A stretch of DNA of 64,000 nt from Helianthus annuus (taxonomy: Eukaryota > Streptophyta > Magnoliopsida > Asterales > Asteraceae): positions 92,768,033 to 92,832,032 of the forward strand of contig NC_035433.2 of NCBI RefSeq assembly GCF_002127325.2, given 5' to 3'. The notes beneath the pieces were generated by a model. It was given only the letters and a program-made list of their open reading frames with translations, was not told the origin of the DNA and did no database searches. Of this stretch, positions 11,671-28,372 are shown one piece after another (position 1 is the stretch's first letter; each line of letters starts with the position of its first letter). The position numbers and the translations under genes were made by a program.

Positions 11671-12388
11671 TGTTAGGGCTGGATTTTTACAATACATGAT
11701 CCTCACGTGTGATCCTAACCAGTGATCCTTGTTTCTTTGGCAGATAGTGATCCTCAGCAGAGTTCCAGGATCAGGATCACGGACCATCATAGGATCCTCA
11801 TGCTAACAGTTGCTTTCGTTAACTTTAATGTTGTTTTGCAGGAATGACTAGCAGGATCCGCTCTTAGCATCATAATCAAAGGACGCGTCTTTACAATTAT
11901 AGCATGTGCTTAATCGGAGATGGACGTTGCAAAGGATATGGAAACTTGGCATGATTTAAGGGCGACAATTTAGGCTAGATTTACTTTTATTTCTAAAGGG
12001 GTAATGAGCTGATTGTTAGTCTTTTTACCTAAAATAGGTCACCTACACTTGTATATATAACACTCTTCCCCATTCGGAAGAACATACAACACAATTCTCA
12101 CACGCTTAGACACTCGAAACTATAGTGATCCTTGTACTCAGCTCATTATCATCCGAAGTTGTAACCATTTTTCTTATATTGAAGTTTGGTGATCGGTAGT
12201 TGCCATCACCCGAGGTTTTTTATGCCGGAGATCATACATTGATCAAGGGCTTTTTCCTCGTATAAATCATTGTGTCTTTGCATATTTCATACTGAAGTGA
12301 TCCTTTACTTTTTCAATAAACCAAGCATCATACCCCATTTACATAAAGCTTGGTTGCATTATCCTTGTGTGATTTTTTGACCAAAACA
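11671..12388 (+). repeat. A 5' LTR (718 bp)
   Basis: TGTTAGGG...CCAAAACA. A TATA box (TATATATAA) lies at 12052-12060. A short hairpin GGTGAT-N11-ATCACC lies at 12188-12210 and recurs in the sister LTRs. It matches the 3' LTR except for C against T in ACATAAAGCTTGG. Confidence 0.95.
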
Positions 12389-12391
12389 GTT

Positions 12392-12409
12392 TGGCGCCCA
12401 CCGTGGGGC
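12392..12409 (+). other. A primer binding site (tRNA-Lys)
   Basis: TGGCGCCCACCGTGGGGC starts three bases after the LTR and fits the 3' end of plant tRNA-Lys(CTT) as recalled. Confidence 0.8.
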
Positions 12410-12465
12410 AATTGGTGCTTCATTCATAAGAAAACCTTTTGTTCGAAATCATTTCAAAGAATTAC

Positions 12466-15000
12466 ATGGCTTCATCATTGAAGAATACGTCCACGGCGAT
12501 GTCTGCAGTCACCTCATCCCAGAACACTCTGCCTCCACCACCGGCAGGATCCCATAAGAATGCTGAGAAGAGACCAACTCCTACTAACTCTAAACCTCCA
12601 TCTTCTTCTGCTATGAATTCTTATACTCCCAGTACTAGTGACGTATTTACTTTGATTTTGCAGATGAAGGATCGTATGCAGCGGCAGGATGAAACTAATG
12701 AAAGGATCCTCAGGGAAATTGGAGATCTCAAAAGACAAAAGAAAGCGGCAGAGGATCATTCCCCACTGATGCCCAAATCTCTAAGCTTTGATACTCCAAT
12801 GATCACTTCTCAGCCATCGGGAGTTCCAGACGTGCAAATTATGGGAGAATCAAGAGGATTGCACCTCGGATCGACAGCACTGACTCAGGCATCAGGCTCA
12901 CACTTTCAGCCGGCAGGATCCTATCCCCAGCATATGGGATCCTTCATGAATTCAGGAGCCTATCCAGGAGCACAGCAGTTTCAAGGATCCTACTTTGTTC
13001 CGGGATCATCCCAGGGTCAAGGATCCTCCTTCGTTCCAGGATCATCCCAGATACCAGGATCCTTCCAGATGCCAGGATCCCTAAAAAGTTTGCAAACAGG
13101 AAGTCTAGATGTCCATCAAGGGGACTTCATTCCAATGCAGACCATTGCTTCCACTGGTCCCTCCGTTATCCCAGAATCCCAGCAATATGGATTCACTAAC
13201 TTGAACTCAATGGGAGGTAACACTTTAAACAATTATCTTACCACTAACCATGGATTCGTGCAGGATACAGGTGTCAATCATGCTATGGCCAGGGAGTTGC
13301 AGAAGCTAAAAGATATGATCTCAAGTGTTCCAGGGGTAGTCAAGCCTATCCCGGAGATTGCAGATGGAAGCCATAAGGTGTCTCGTTTTGCACCACCGAT
13401 TTGTGATGCAGAGGTACCCAAAAGGTTCCATATCCCTACTATGAAGCTGTATGATGGTACAACAGATCCTGAGGAGCACATAGCACAATACAGGGAGAGG
13501 ATGGAGATCAATCCAATCCCAGAAAAGCTAAAGGAAGCATGCCTATGTAAAGGATTTGGATCCACTCTTACTGGATTAGCTCTTAAATGGCTGCTAAGTC
13601 TTCCCCCTTACTCTATTACTTCATTTGCTAATTTAGTTAATTTATTCAATAACCAATTCTCTTGTAGTAGAAAATTTGAAAGATTAACTAGTGATTTATA
13701 TAGGGTAACTCAAAGTCATAATGAATCATTAAGGGATTATATAACTAAATTCAGTAAAGAATCCTTGGACATTCCCAACTTGGATATGGCTACGACTGTT
13801 GAAGCCTTCAAAATGGGACTGCTTAAGGATTCATTATTCTATGATGATCTTGTTATGACACCATGCAGGAATCTAGATGAAGTAAGAACTCGGGCACTCA
13901 GGTTCATCCGGCTAGAGGATGACAAGAGGATCCAGGAGAGACAGGTAGGATCCTCCAAACAGGAGAAGCAAGGATCCTCCTTCAAGAACAATAAATTCAA
14001 ATCCTACCATAAAAATGACAACCAGAATGTGCATGCTGTTGACCAAGAAGAGGATGATGAAGATTATCCTCCAATCTCCGAATATTGTTTTTCCGTTGAT
14101 AATCATGAACTAATCCTTGCAATGCAGAATCTAGGAGAAAAAGCTAGGTGGCCCAGGAAGAATGATAAACCATCCGGGACTAAAGACAAGTCAAAATGGT
14201 GTGCATACCATGAGGATTTCGGGCACCTAACTGAAGAATGCATAGCTTTAAGAAAAGAAATTGGATATCTGTTAAGCAAGGGGCATCTAAAAGAATTGTT
14301 GGGAAGAAAAAAGCAAAAGACTCAGGATCCTGAAAGGATCCCTGAAAAGGCTCCAGCCCCTCCGGCGAATGCACAAGTGATCAACTTTATTTCCGGAGGA
14401 TCAGACATCTGTGGTACATCCTTCTCGGCGGCCAAAAGGCATGCAAAGGAAGCAAAAATGGATAATGGAGAGAGACCTATTCGAACATCAAGTGTCTCAG
14501 AAGGAAAGACGATCACGTTTGATGAGGATGATCGCATTAACATCCAGGATCCTCATCATGATAATCTAGTTATTACCCTCTTTATCTCTAACCATTTTGT
14601 CCGCAGGATCCTTATCGACGGAGGAAGCTCAGTGAACATTATCCAGCTTGATGTTCTGAAGAAAATGGGTATCCCAGAATCAGACATCACACCAAGATCC
14701 TCCGTGCTTGTGGGATTCAGTGGAGAAACGAAGAAAACTCTGGGGGACATCAAACTCCCAATCTACGTGGAAGGATTACATATTTATCAAAAATTTTGTG
14801 TTATTGACTGTTTATCTTGTTGCAATGTTATCCTTGGCAGGCCCTGGATACATGATATGAAAGCAGTCCCATCCACCTATCATCAATGTGTGAAACTCCC
14901 TAGCCCATGGGGGATAATCAAGATCGACAGTGATCAGCAGGAGGCTAAGGATTGTTATACCTCATCCATGAAGCCAACCTCGAAGCCAAGGGAGCAATAG
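12466..15000 (+). CDS. gag-pro: A Gag-protease polyprotein (844 aa)
   Basis: The first ATG after the PBS is 12466; the open frame extends upstream only to a TTG. Residues 1-60 are Ser/Pro-rich, about 62-95 form a coiled coil, about 190-215 hold two of the 12-residue GSSFVPG-type repeats, about 326-460 match the retrotransposon Gag capsid domain, and 579-592 form a CX2HX4HX4C zinc knuckle for RNA binding. The protease active site D-G-G-S-S has its Asp at residue 718. The protein would form cytoplasmic particles and be cut by its own protease. The frame ends in TAG (14998-15000) within CAA TAG CAA TTA, and pol follows in the same frame. Confidence 0.93.
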   Translation: MASSLKNTSTAMSAVTSSQNTLPPPPAGSHKNAEKRPTPTNSKPPSSSAMNSYTPSTSDVFTLILQMKDRMQRQDETNERILREIGDLKRQKKAAEDHSPLMPKSLSFDTPMITSQPSGVPDVQIMGESRGLHLGSTALTQASGSHFQPAGSYPQHMGSFMNSGAYPGAQQFQGSYFVPGSSQGQGSSFVPGSSQIPGSFQMPGSLKSLQTGSLDVHQGDFIPMQTIASTGPSVIPESQQYGFTNLNSMGGNTLNNYLTTNHGFVQDTGVNHAMARELQKLKDMISSVPGVVKPIPEIADGSHKVSRFAPPICDAEVPKRFHIPTMKLYDGTTDPEEHIAQYRERMEINPIPEKLKEACLCKGFGSTLTGLALKWLLSLPPYSITSFANLVNLFNNQFSCSRKFERLTSDLYRVTQSHNESLRDYITKFSKESLDIPNLDMATTVEAFKMGLLKDSLFYDDLVMTPCRNLDEVRTRALRFIRLEDDKRIQERQVGSSKQEKQGSSFKNNKFKSYHKNDNQNVHAVDQEEDDEDYPPISEYCFSVDNHELILAMQNLGEKARWPRKNDKPSGTKDKSKWCAYHEDFGHLTEECIALRKEIGYLLSKGHLKELLGRKKQKTQDPERIPEKAPAPPANAQVINFISGGSDICGTSFSAAKRHAKEAKMDNGERPIRTSSVSEGKTITFDEDDRINIQDPHHDNLVITLFISNHFVRRILIDGGSSVNIIQLDVLKKMGIPESDITPRSSVLVGFSGETKKTLGDIKLPIYVEGLHIYQKFCVIDCLSCCNVILGRPWIHDMKAVPSTYHQCVKLPSPWGIIKIDSDQQEAKDCYTSSMKPTSKPREQ

Positions 15001-18306
<3,306 letters not shown>

Positions 18307-18626
18307 ACATGATCCTTCAGGCATGTGATCCTTACATTGAAGTATCCTCGAAGGATCCCGGTGATGTCAGTGATCCTTACTTTGGTAATGTCCTTATCTT
18401 AAAACTATTACATTTCCTTACTTTTTACCAAAGGATAAGGATCCTGTATCCTTCATCCTATTCTCACGAACCATTTGAGTTATGATAGTTCAGGTATCTT
18501 CAGTATATCGTTAAAGATCTTCAAAAGCACCGTAGATCCTTGGGTTCAACCCCAGTTATCCTTGGGATTATCCCCAGTTTCCGCCAGCAGCGCACGATGA
18601 TCCTGATATAGTTCACGTCTTTGGGA

Positions 18627-18766
18627 CCAGTACCCACTTCCGGGGCTGACAACCTCATCGTACTGGCTATATCTAGGATCCTACGTATAATGGTAGACGT
18701 ACCATACATCCGTTCCTAAGGTTTCTAACGTTTTCACGTTAGCTAAGGTTTTGACATTTTCATGTC
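18627..18766 (-). other. A hairpin cluster (four stem-loops)
   Basis: Read on the - strand, it contains two GAAA-tetraloop hairpins, GACAT-GAAA-ATGTC (18753-18766) and CTAACGT-GAAA-ACGTTAG (18725-18742), then ATGGTA-CGTC-TACCAT (18690-18705) and a CCAGTAC...GTACTGG stem (18627-18666). All four recur in B, D and E. The GAAA loops form only in RNA of the antisense-gene strand. Confidence 0.6.
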
Positions 18767-18817
18767 ACTAAGTTTGGATAGTCGCCAGTAAGGGCCATAC
18801 TCCAGTTTACATACGAT

Positions 18818-18978
18818 CCTTTGGGCTTGTCCCCAGTTATCCTTTGGGCTTGTCCCCAGTTATCCTTTGGGCTTGTCCCCAGTTATCCTTTGGGCTTGTC
18901 CCCAGTTATCCTTTGGGCTTGTCCCCAGTGATCCTTTGGGATCATCCCCAGTTATCCTTTGGGCATGTCCCCAGTTAT
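18818..18978 (+). repeat. A 23-bp tandem repeat, seven units
   Basis: Seven units of the type CCTTTGGGCTTGTCCCCAG + TTAT, the last two slightly diverged (ATCATCCCC, CATGTCCCC). It corresponds to arrays in B, D and E. Confidence 0.9.
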
Positions 18979-19430
18979 TAATTTATCTTTTACATTGGCT
19001 TAGTCCCAAGTTATGTTCCGTTTTTCAGGTTCTCGAAGTTAAACAAATAAGGATCCTTAATCCTTATTATCCGTTAAAATTTCACTTTTGGTTATTTTGA
19101 TTAAAGGTTAGGATCCTAACTTGGATCCTCAGGTATGATCCTTAACTATTCTAATTATACTGAACAACCCTTACACTTTGACAACTAAACCATGATCCTT
19201 GAAATTGATTGCTTCAAAAATCCTCAGTGTCAGGATATTTGATCTGGGATCATATCCTAAATTTATTAAACATGGTTTGCTCAACTCTTGTTACTCTAAC
19301 AAATATATTTCTAAAACAACTGAAAAATAAAAAGGACAAATAAAGGACAACAACACGAGATAAGCCAGAAAGATTAAGGTTATATTATTAACAAAAGGAT
19401 CTTAAACCCTTTCAAAAAGTTGTCAAAATT

Positions 19431-19480
19431 GCCAACCCACATTTCTACCAGCAAAACGTGGCCCGTCCACATGGGTTGGC
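19431..19480 (-). other. A inverted repeat, possible hairpin
   Basis: GCCAACCCA...TGGGTTGGC arms flank about 32 bases. The same 50-base structure occurs in B, D and E, about 280-300 bases after the antisense stop codon. A role in RNA 3' end formation is only a guess. Confidence 0.55.
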
Positions 19481-19750
19481 AAAAGGTGTCCATTGTCTGT
19501 GCGGTCTTAGCAGGTGCAGGAAATTAAAGGCGGCAGGATCACAAAGGCTTCATCCCCCAAACAGAGGATCCCTCCACCGTTTGCGATCCTACCTATTGTT
19601 CAAAGGATCCAGGATCCTTAACCCTAAAAGCTATTGTTTAAGTTACAAACCATAAATTGTTTCAAACATCACAACCACAAACCACTACCAAACCTAAAAA
19701 ATTGGGCTCCGGCCTAGTCACGAATATCCATCATCGCCTAATCCAGCAGC

Positions 19751-21384
19751 TCACACCTTTGCTGCTCCATCACCACCAGCTTCTCCACCCTGATCCTTGT
19801 CAGCATCACCGCCCTCCAGCATTGGGATCTCCTCAGCTTCGTCCTCATCCTCCAGCTCAGCCAATCTCGCCTTCCAACCCTCCACGTCCCATGAGCTTTT
19901 GTCAAAGGCAGGATCCTGAGCCTCCGCAGCCATCTGTAGTTGTATCTTGTACATAGCAATTGCGGCAGAGACCTTGGCGTCCTGGGTGATCTCCTGCTTC
20001 TCGCCATCCATGTTGATCAGCATTTGAGCAGCCTCATCCTTAGTAGCCCGGATTCCTTCTCAAGATCGGCTATCTTGAGATCCTTTAACACGCCCATTTG
20101 TTGGAGGTCGGCGATTTGGCTTTCCTGATCCTCGACATGGCCAAGGTAGGTCTCAATCTCAGCAAGTTTCTGCAGACGAGAAAAAAGGTAAGTTCAGGAC
20201 CAGGTGATCCTCAAAGAAGCAGGATATACAGGCAAAATACACAAGCAGGATATTCAAGAAGGATAACCAACAGGGGCAATGATCCTTACCTCATTGACAT
20301 AGTCAAGGAACTGCTGACGGAGCAGGGGAAATCCTTGGAGATCCTCAAAAGTCTTTCTCTTCTTCCCCTTACCCCTAACAGGTGCTTTAGGGGCCGAAGC
20401 AGAGGGACTGGCAACAGAAGTCTTCTTTCTTGAAGACTTGACATTGGCAAGTTCATCAATCCCGAACTTGGAGGCAGACTTAGCAGACTTAGCAGATTTC
20501 CCAGCGCCTACACAATCAAAACAAGATAAGTTCCCTTACTAACTAAACAGTCTTACATATAACTTACTTTTTAATAAGGATACTTACTTGACATAGTGGC
20601 AGATGCGGAGGATACTTCTTGTGAATCTTGGACGGTGACTTGAAAACTTCTGGTCTCAGGATCAAGCTTTTTGAAAGCTAAAACTCTCTCTCTTGCAGCA
20701 GGAGTTAACTTGAGATGAGCAACGGATATGGCTGCACAAAAGACAAAGAAAACATTAGTGATCCTCATCATAAGAGACAAGTCTGATGGTGATCCTTCCA
20801 GGATCCTCTATCCTACCATGAGTGGTCCACTCCTTGGGTAGATCCTTCCCATCAGGGATGGTATCCCTCCTAACAAAGAAGAAGCGTCGCTTCCAGTTTG
20901 TGTCATTTTTGGTAACCTTAAAAACAGGGTGATCCTCCCCGGCTTTCCGTTTCAGCAAGTATCGATAGGAACCAACTGTGGTAAGATCATAAAGCTCGGC
21001 CAGCTCTGCCATCCCCAAATCAATCCCCTCCTGCTCGATGATCCTTTCGAAGGTATACAACACCCTCCAGATCATCGGCATGGCTTGGATATAAGATATG
21101 CCGGTCAAGGAAAAGAAGGATTGGGTAAAGGCTGGAAAAGGATACGAATATCCTATGGTGAACGGAGTTGCAGGAAAAGCCACCCAGGTCTCGGAAACAA
21201 AATCGCTTAAAGCGGTGGAGGTGAATGACTTGAAGATAGCATCCGCCGGAAAACAGTGACGGATCCTATCAACATGAGCATCAGTGAAGCAGCACCTCTC
21301 CGTAGGAGAGTCTTTGATGATCCCTTGGCTTTTTAGGGGACTGCTCTTCTTGTGATCCTTGTGAGGAGAATTTCGGAGCAACAT
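19751..21384 (-). pseudogene. A antisense gene, four exons, frameshifted in exon 4
   Basis: Predicted exons on the - strand are 21384-20817, 20731-20588, 20507-20290 and 20169-19751, with GT-AG introns at the same places as in D. Exon 1 encodes the PF04195-like domain, exon 3 a Lys/Arg-rich stretch and exon 4 an acidic coiled coil. In exon 4 one C is missing around 20055 (GAATCCGGG for GAACTCCGGG), which shifts the frame to an early stop. The downstream part is still readable in the original frame to the stop at 19751. The protein's function is unknown. Confidence 0.75.
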
Positions 21385-21532
21385 ACTTACAGCAGAATGA
21401 GAACAGAGGAGCAGAAAAACAGAGCAAGAGAAGGAAGAAAGAAAAGAAGAGAATACCTGATCGATCTTCGGTAGAGATTATAAAGGGAGTATATCTTGAA
21501 TTTAAATGCAGATTGATCCTTACCCTATCTCC

Positions 21533-21610
21533 TATTTATAATCATGATTTGCAGGGATGTCACCTCAGTGACGTAAGGATTGCAACGGCTAGTTCGAGAT
21601 TAACGGCTAG
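21533..21610 (-). promoter_or_regulatory. Promoter region of the A antisense gene
   Basis: On the - strand it has two AACGGCTAG-containing words (21584 and 21602 on +), TTACGTCA (complement of 21569-21576) and TATAAATA (complement of 21533-21540), about 150 bases before the ATG at 21384. Confidence 0.6.
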
Positions 21611-21680
21611 TTATCCGAGTTGTTCGTTGCAGATAAGATCAAAGCAAAATATAACTCATTTATTTACAAAATCACTCCTT

Positions 21681-21696
21681 ATATTTTGGGGGCAAT
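21681..21696 (+). other. A polypurine tract
   Basis: ATATTTTGGGGGCAAT abuts the 3' LTR. Confidence 0.8.
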
Positions 21697-22414
21697 TGTT
21701 AGGGCTGGATTTTTACAATACATGATCCTCACGTGTGATCCTAACCAGTGATCCTTGTTTCTTTGGCAGATAGTGATCCTCAGCAGAGTTCCAGGATCAG
21801 GATCACGGACCATCATAGGATCCTCATGCTAACAGTTGCTTTCGTTAACTTTAATGTTGTTTTGCAGGAATGACTAGCAGGATCCGCTCTTAGCATCATA
21901 ATCAAAGGACGCGTCTTTACAATTATAGCATGTGCTTAATCGGAGATGGACGTTGCAAAGGATATGGAAACTTGGCATGATTTAAGGGCGACAATTTAGG
22001 CTAGATTTACTTTTATTTCTAAAGGGGTAATGAGCTGATTGTTAGTCTTTTTACCTAAAATAGGTCACCTACACTTGTATATATAACACTCTTCCCCATT
22101 CGGAAGAACATACAACACAATTCTCACACGCTTAGACACTCGAAACTATAGTGATCCTTGTACTCAGCTCATTATCATCCGAAGTTGTAACCATTTTTCT
22201 TATATTGAAGTTTGGTGATCGGTAGTTGCCATCACCCGAGGTTTTTTATGCCGGAGATCATACATTGATCAAGGGCTTTTTCCTCGTATAAATCATTGTG
22301 TCTTTGCATATTTCATACTGAAGTGATCCTTTACTTTTTCAATAAACCAAGCATCATACCCCATTTACATAAAGTTTGGTTGCATTATCCTTGTGTGATT
22401 TTTTGACCAAAACA
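21697..22414 (+). repeat. A 3' LTR (718 bp)
   Basis: TGTTAGGG...CCAAAACA, one base different from the 5' LTR, followed by the duplicated target GCTGA. Confidence 0.95.
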
Positions 22415-23663
22415 GCTGAGATGTATGATCTCACAGCGTTTGGATCCTGTCGATATTTGTTGAAACGGAAAGCTGGGGAGGATCACCCTGTTCTTAAGGT
22501 TACCAAAAATGATACGAACTGGAAGCGACGATTCTTCTTTGTTGGAGGGATACCATCCCTAATGGGAAGGATCTGCCCAAGGAGTGGGCTACTCATGGTA
22601 GGATAGAGGATCCTGGAAGGATCACCATTAGACTTGTTCCTTATGATGAGGATCACTAATGTCTTCTTTGTCTTTTGTGCAGCTATATCCGTTGCTCATC
22701 TCAAGTTGACCCCTGCTGCAAGAGAGAGAGTTCTAGCCTTCAGAAAGCTTGATCCTGAAATCAGAAGTTTTCAAGTTGCCACCCAGGATTCACAGGAAGT
22801 ATCCTCCGCATCTGCCACAATGTCAAGTAAGTATCTTTATTTAAAAAGCAGTTCTATGTAAGATTCTAAATTAGTTAGGGTACTTATCTTGTTTTGATTG
22901 TGTAGGCGCTGGGAAATCTGTCAAGTCCGCCTCCAAGTTTGGTATTGATGATCTCGCCAATGTCAAGTCTTCATGGAAGAAGACCCCTGCTGCTAGTCCC
23001 TCTGCTTCAGCCCCTAAAGCTCCTATTAGGGGTAAGGGAAAGAAGAGAAAGGCTTCTGAGGATCTTCAAGGATTTCCCCTGCTCCGCCAGCAGTTTCTTG
23101 ATTATGTTAATGAAGTAAGGATCATTGCCCCTGTTGGTTATCCTACTTGAATATCCTGCTTGAATATCCTGCCTGTATATCCTGCTTCTTTGAGGATCAC
23201 CTGGTCCTGAACTTACCTTTTTCCCTTTCTGCAGAAACTTGCTGAAATAGAAACCTACCTTGGCCACGTCGAGGATCAGGATCGCCAAATCGCCGACCTC
23301 CAACAAATGGGCGTGTTGAAGGATCTCAAGATAGCTGATCTTGAGAAGAAACTCCGGGCTACAAAGGATGAAGCTGCTCAAATGCTGGTCAACATGGATG
23401 GTGAGAAGCAGGAGATCACCCAGGATGCCAAGGTCTCTGCCGCAATAGCTATGTATAAGATACAACTGCAGATGGCTGCGAAGGCTCAGGATCCTGCCTT
23501 TGATAAAAGCTCATGGGACGTGGAGGGTTGGAAGGCAAGATTGGCAGAGCTGGAGGATGAGGACGAAGCTGAGGAGATCCCAATGCTGGAAGGTGGTGAG
23601 GCTGGCAAGGATCAGGGTGGAGAGGCTAGTGAAGCCGGTGGTGATGGAGCAGCAAAGATTTGA
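22415..23663 (+). pseudogene. B antisense gene, rest of exon 1 and exons 2-4
   Basis: It resumes after the A insertion (22415-22419 is the duplicated GCTGA). Exons are 22420-22597, 22683-22826, 22906-23114 and 23235-23663. Exon 1 in total is one base shorter than in A, D and E: GTTGGAGGG replaces GTTAGGAGGG around 22542, so it is frameshifted independently of the insertion. Exon 3 is nine bases shorter than in D. Exon 4 is an open, acidic coiled-coil segment ending at 23663. The gene is dead twice over. Confidence 0.78.
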
Positions 23664-23938
23664 GCTGCAGGATTGGGCGATGATGGATATTTCGAGACTA
23701 GGCCGGAGCCCAATTTTTTAAGTTTGGTAGTGGTTTTTGTGGTTGTTGATGTTTTGAAACAATTTATGGTCTGTAACTCAAACAATAGTTTTTAGGGTTA
23801 AGGATCCTGGATCCTTTGGACAATAGGTAGGATCGCAAATGGTGGAGGGATCCTCTGTTTGGGGGATGAAGCCTTTGTGATCCTGCCGCTCTTACTTTCC
23901 TGCACCTGCTATGACCGCATAAACAATGGACACCCTTT

Positions 23939-23988
23939 GCCAACCCATGTGGACGGGCCACGTTTTGCTGGTAGAAACGTGGGTTGGC
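23939..23988 (+). other. B inverted repeat, possible hairpin
   Basis: GCCAACCCATGT...ACGTGGGTTGGC forms a 12-base stem with one G-U pair in RNA of the + strand, with a 26-base loop. Confidence 0.55.
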
Positions 23989-24422
23989 AATTTTGACAAC
24001 TTTTGAAAGGGTTTAAAATCCTTTGTTAATAAAATAACTCTAATCTTTCTGGCTTATCTCGTGTTGTTATCCTTTGCTTATCCTTTTATTTTCCAATTGT
24101 TAAGCAAATCATGTTCAATCATTTTAGGATATGATCCTGGATCAAATATCCTGTAATCGAAAAATTTTCAAAAATAGTTTATGATCGAGGATCATAGGTT
24201 TAGTTGTCAAAGTGTAAGGGTTATTCAAAATAACAAGTATAATCAAAATAGTCAAGGATCATACCTGAGAATCCAAGTTAGGATCCTAACCTTTAATCAA
24301 GATAACCATAGGTGAAATTTTAACGGATAATAAGGATTAAGGATCCTTATTTGTTTAACTTCGAAAACCTAAAAAATGGAACATAACTTGGGACTAAGCC
24401 AATGTAAAAGATAAATTAATAG

Positions 24423-24557
24423 CTGGGGACATGCCCAAAGGATAACTGGGGACAAGCCCAAAGGATCACTGGGGACAAGCCCAAAGGATAACTAGGGACA
24501 AGCCCAAAGGATCACTGGGGACAAGCCCAAAGGATAACTGGGGACAAGCCCAAGGAT
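24423..24557 (+). repeat. B 23-bp tandem repeat, about six units
   Basis: Units of the type CTGGGGACAAGCCCAAAGGAT alternate between AA and CA endings, giving a hint of a 46-bp higher-order period. Confidence 0.85.
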
Positions 24558-24606
24558 CGTATGTAAACTGGAGTATGGCCCTTACTGGCGACTATCCAAA
24601 CTTGGT

Positions 24607-24746
24607 GACATGAAAATGTCAAAACCTTAGCTAACGTGAAAACGTTAGAAACCTTAGGAACGGATGTATGGTACGTCTACCATTATACGTAGGATCCTAG
24701 ATATAGCCAGTACGATGAGGTTGTCAGCCCCTAAAGTGGGTACTGG
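24607..24746 (+). other. B hairpin cluster
   Basis: GACAT-GAAA-ATGTC (24607-24620), CTAACGT-GAAA-ACGTTAG (24631-24648), ATGGTA-CGTC-TACCAT (24668-24683) and CCAGTAC...GTACTGG (24707-24746). Stems are unchanged, although the last loop differs from that of A (CCCTAAAG for CCCGGAAG). Confidence 0.6.
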
Positions 24747-25066
24747 TCCCAAAGACGTGAACTATACCAGGATCATCGTGCGCTACAGGCGAAAACTGGG
24801 GACAAGCCCAAGGATAACTAGGGTTGAACCCAAGGATCTGAGATGCTTTTGAAGACTATCGATAATATGCTGAGGATACCTGGACTATCAGAACTCAAAT
24901 TCTCGTGAGAGAAGGATGAAGGATACGTGATCCTTATCCTTAGGTAAAAATAAGAAAATGGAAAAGTTTTGAGATAAGGACTTTACCAGAGTAAAGGATC
25001 ACTGATGTCGCCGGGATCCTTCGAGGATGCTTCCGATGTAAGGATCATATGCTTGAAGGATCCTGT

Positions 25067-28372
<3,306 letters not shown>

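Larger units (their letters stand above)
18307..19750 (+). other. A 3' non-coding region between pol and the antisense gene
   Basis: This stretch has no long ORF. It holds a 62-codon frame on the - strand (18521-18709) whose length is shared by B, D and E, a hairpin cluster, a 23-bp repeat array and an inverted repeat. These are listed separately or as findings. The rest (18307-18520 and 18979-19430) is AT-rich with many GGATCC/AAGGATC words and nothing else that I recognise. Confidence 0.6.
23664..25066 (-). other. B 3' non-coding region
   Basis: It is the counterpart of 18307-19750. It contains the inverted repeat (23939-23988), the 23-bp array, the hairpin cluster and the 62-codon frame (24664-24852, +). 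Other parts (for example 23989-24420) show no gene. Confidence 0.6.

Noticed and set aside
12439..12465. Upstream extension of Gag from a TTG
   Set aside because: The upstream part starts at a non-ATG codon in the leader, and in other copies it is out of frame or differs. The MASSLKN ATG is shared by all.
18841..18978. CRISPR-like or origin iterons in the 23-bp array
   Set aside because: There are no unique spacers and no replication context; it is a minisatellite in the element's 3' region.
20755..21384. A host gene captured between elements
   Set aside because: The gene occurs at the same internal place in four elements, always antisense and between pol and the PPT, so it belongs to the retrotransposon.
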